Source of the DNA: Deltaproteobacteria bacterium
GTDB lineage: Bacteria > Desulfobacterota_D > UBA1144 > Nemesobacterales > UBA2774
Assembly (NCBI GenBank): GCA_040223695.1
Contig: JAVKFU010000014.1
Coordinates: 1 to 64,000 of the forward strand
Length of the DNA: 64,000 nucleotides
Direction: 5' to 3'
Below are positions 63,779 through 64,000 of this stretch, in pieces (the first letter of the stretch is position 1; each line of letters begins with the position of its first letter). The notes below the pieces were generated by a model. That model made no database searches. It worked only from the letters and a program-made list of their open reading frames with translations, and was not told the origin of the DNA. A program made the position numbers and the translations under genes.

Positions 63779-64000
63779 CAATCCTCAATAATCACCATAT
63801 TGCCCTATTTAAAAAAGTCATTACCAGCTCCCCGGTCTGATAGGCTATATACTGTATGGTTCCGCCCTTTACGCCCCCTTGGGTTCAAATATATACCCAT
63901 TCCGCGGCCCTTCGACGTCTCTGCCGAATTTCCTTCAGGATCATCTCATTCTCGAATACAAGCCTGATTCATTTTTATACAAACCTAACGGGAGGAATGT

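Overview
The window is chromosomal DNA from a diderm (Gram-negative-type) bacterium of medium GC content. The evidence for a diderm is many Lol-type lipoproteins, an MlaF-like ATPase, TyrA/HisC/IspDEF biosynthesis and a prmC-murA-hisG gene order typical of deltaproteobacteria-like lineages. TTG starts are frequent. I would guess an uncultivated Desulfobacterota/Dadabacteria-like organism; this is inference from gene content, not a phylogenetic placement. No CRISPR array, rRNA operon, transposase or prophage was seen. One tRNA, tRNA-Glu(CTC), is present.

Layout. 0-8 kb: start of groEL and groES, yraN, a TTC38-like TPR protein, mutS, hspQ, hisC-tyrA and gntK. 8.2-9.9 kb: two near-identical 25-residue lipoprotein genes and a secreted HExxH protein. 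10.6-17.9 kb: a phosphate operon (pstS-pstC-pstA-pstB-arsC-phoU) behind a four-repeat Pho box; arsC has the full Cys triad of thioredoxin-coupled arsenate reductase. 18-20.7 kb: prmC-murA-hisG. 20.8-26.3 kb: ergothioneine synthesis genes egtB-egtD, a DUF427 gene, and an osmoprotectant-type ABC importer whose binding protein and permease are one polypeptide. 26.3-27.3 kb: a lipoprotein gene preceded by a candidate small RNA or attenuated leader with a C/U-rich anti-Shine-Dalgarno stretch. 27.5-31.4 kb: ispE, a gamma-carbonic anhydrase, a HerA-like ATPase and a CAP-domain lipoprotein with no normal start codon.

31.5-36.6 kb: an extragenic repeat cluster, tRNA-Glu, a secreted protein, an H-NOX nitric-oxide sensor coupled to a hybrid histidine kinase, and a small RTX-repeat protein. 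36.7-40.4 kb: an AT-richer block of cell-surface sugar genes (GT2, a beta-propeller glycosidase-like protein, a GT39-like membrane protein). 40.9-46.1 kb: a 1751-residue surface protein combining pentapeptide repeats, a CEMIP/TMEM2-like G8 and beta-helix region, thrombospondin type 3 repeats and a Cys-containing C-terminal sorting tail. 46.4-53.3 kb: a GGQ release-factor-like protein, a CBS protein, bolA-grxD (iron-sulfur handling), an ECF sigma factor and a TetR regulator sharing an operator sequence, a primary-type sigma factor, a nucleoside transporter and a lipoprotein. 53.4-63.8 kb: a YacL-type PIN/TRAM protein, ispD-ispF, an LtaS/MdoB-like phosphoglycerol transferase, a ComEC with a degenerate metallo-beta-lactamase domain, an orphan MlaF, a PmtA-like methyltransferase and a secreted acetoacetate-decarboxylase-like protein with a clear terminator. 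The last 220 bases hold nothing I can recognise.

Promoter reading by eye gave several consensus-like sigma-70 promoters. Two of them (mutS, bolA) place the transcript start on or within a few bases of the start codon, suggesting leaderless mRNAs. The strongest candidates for something new are the small RNA/leader at 27.2 kb, the paired 25-residue lipoproteins at 8.3-8.6 kb, the CEMIP-like surface protein and the ergothioneine-linked transporter.
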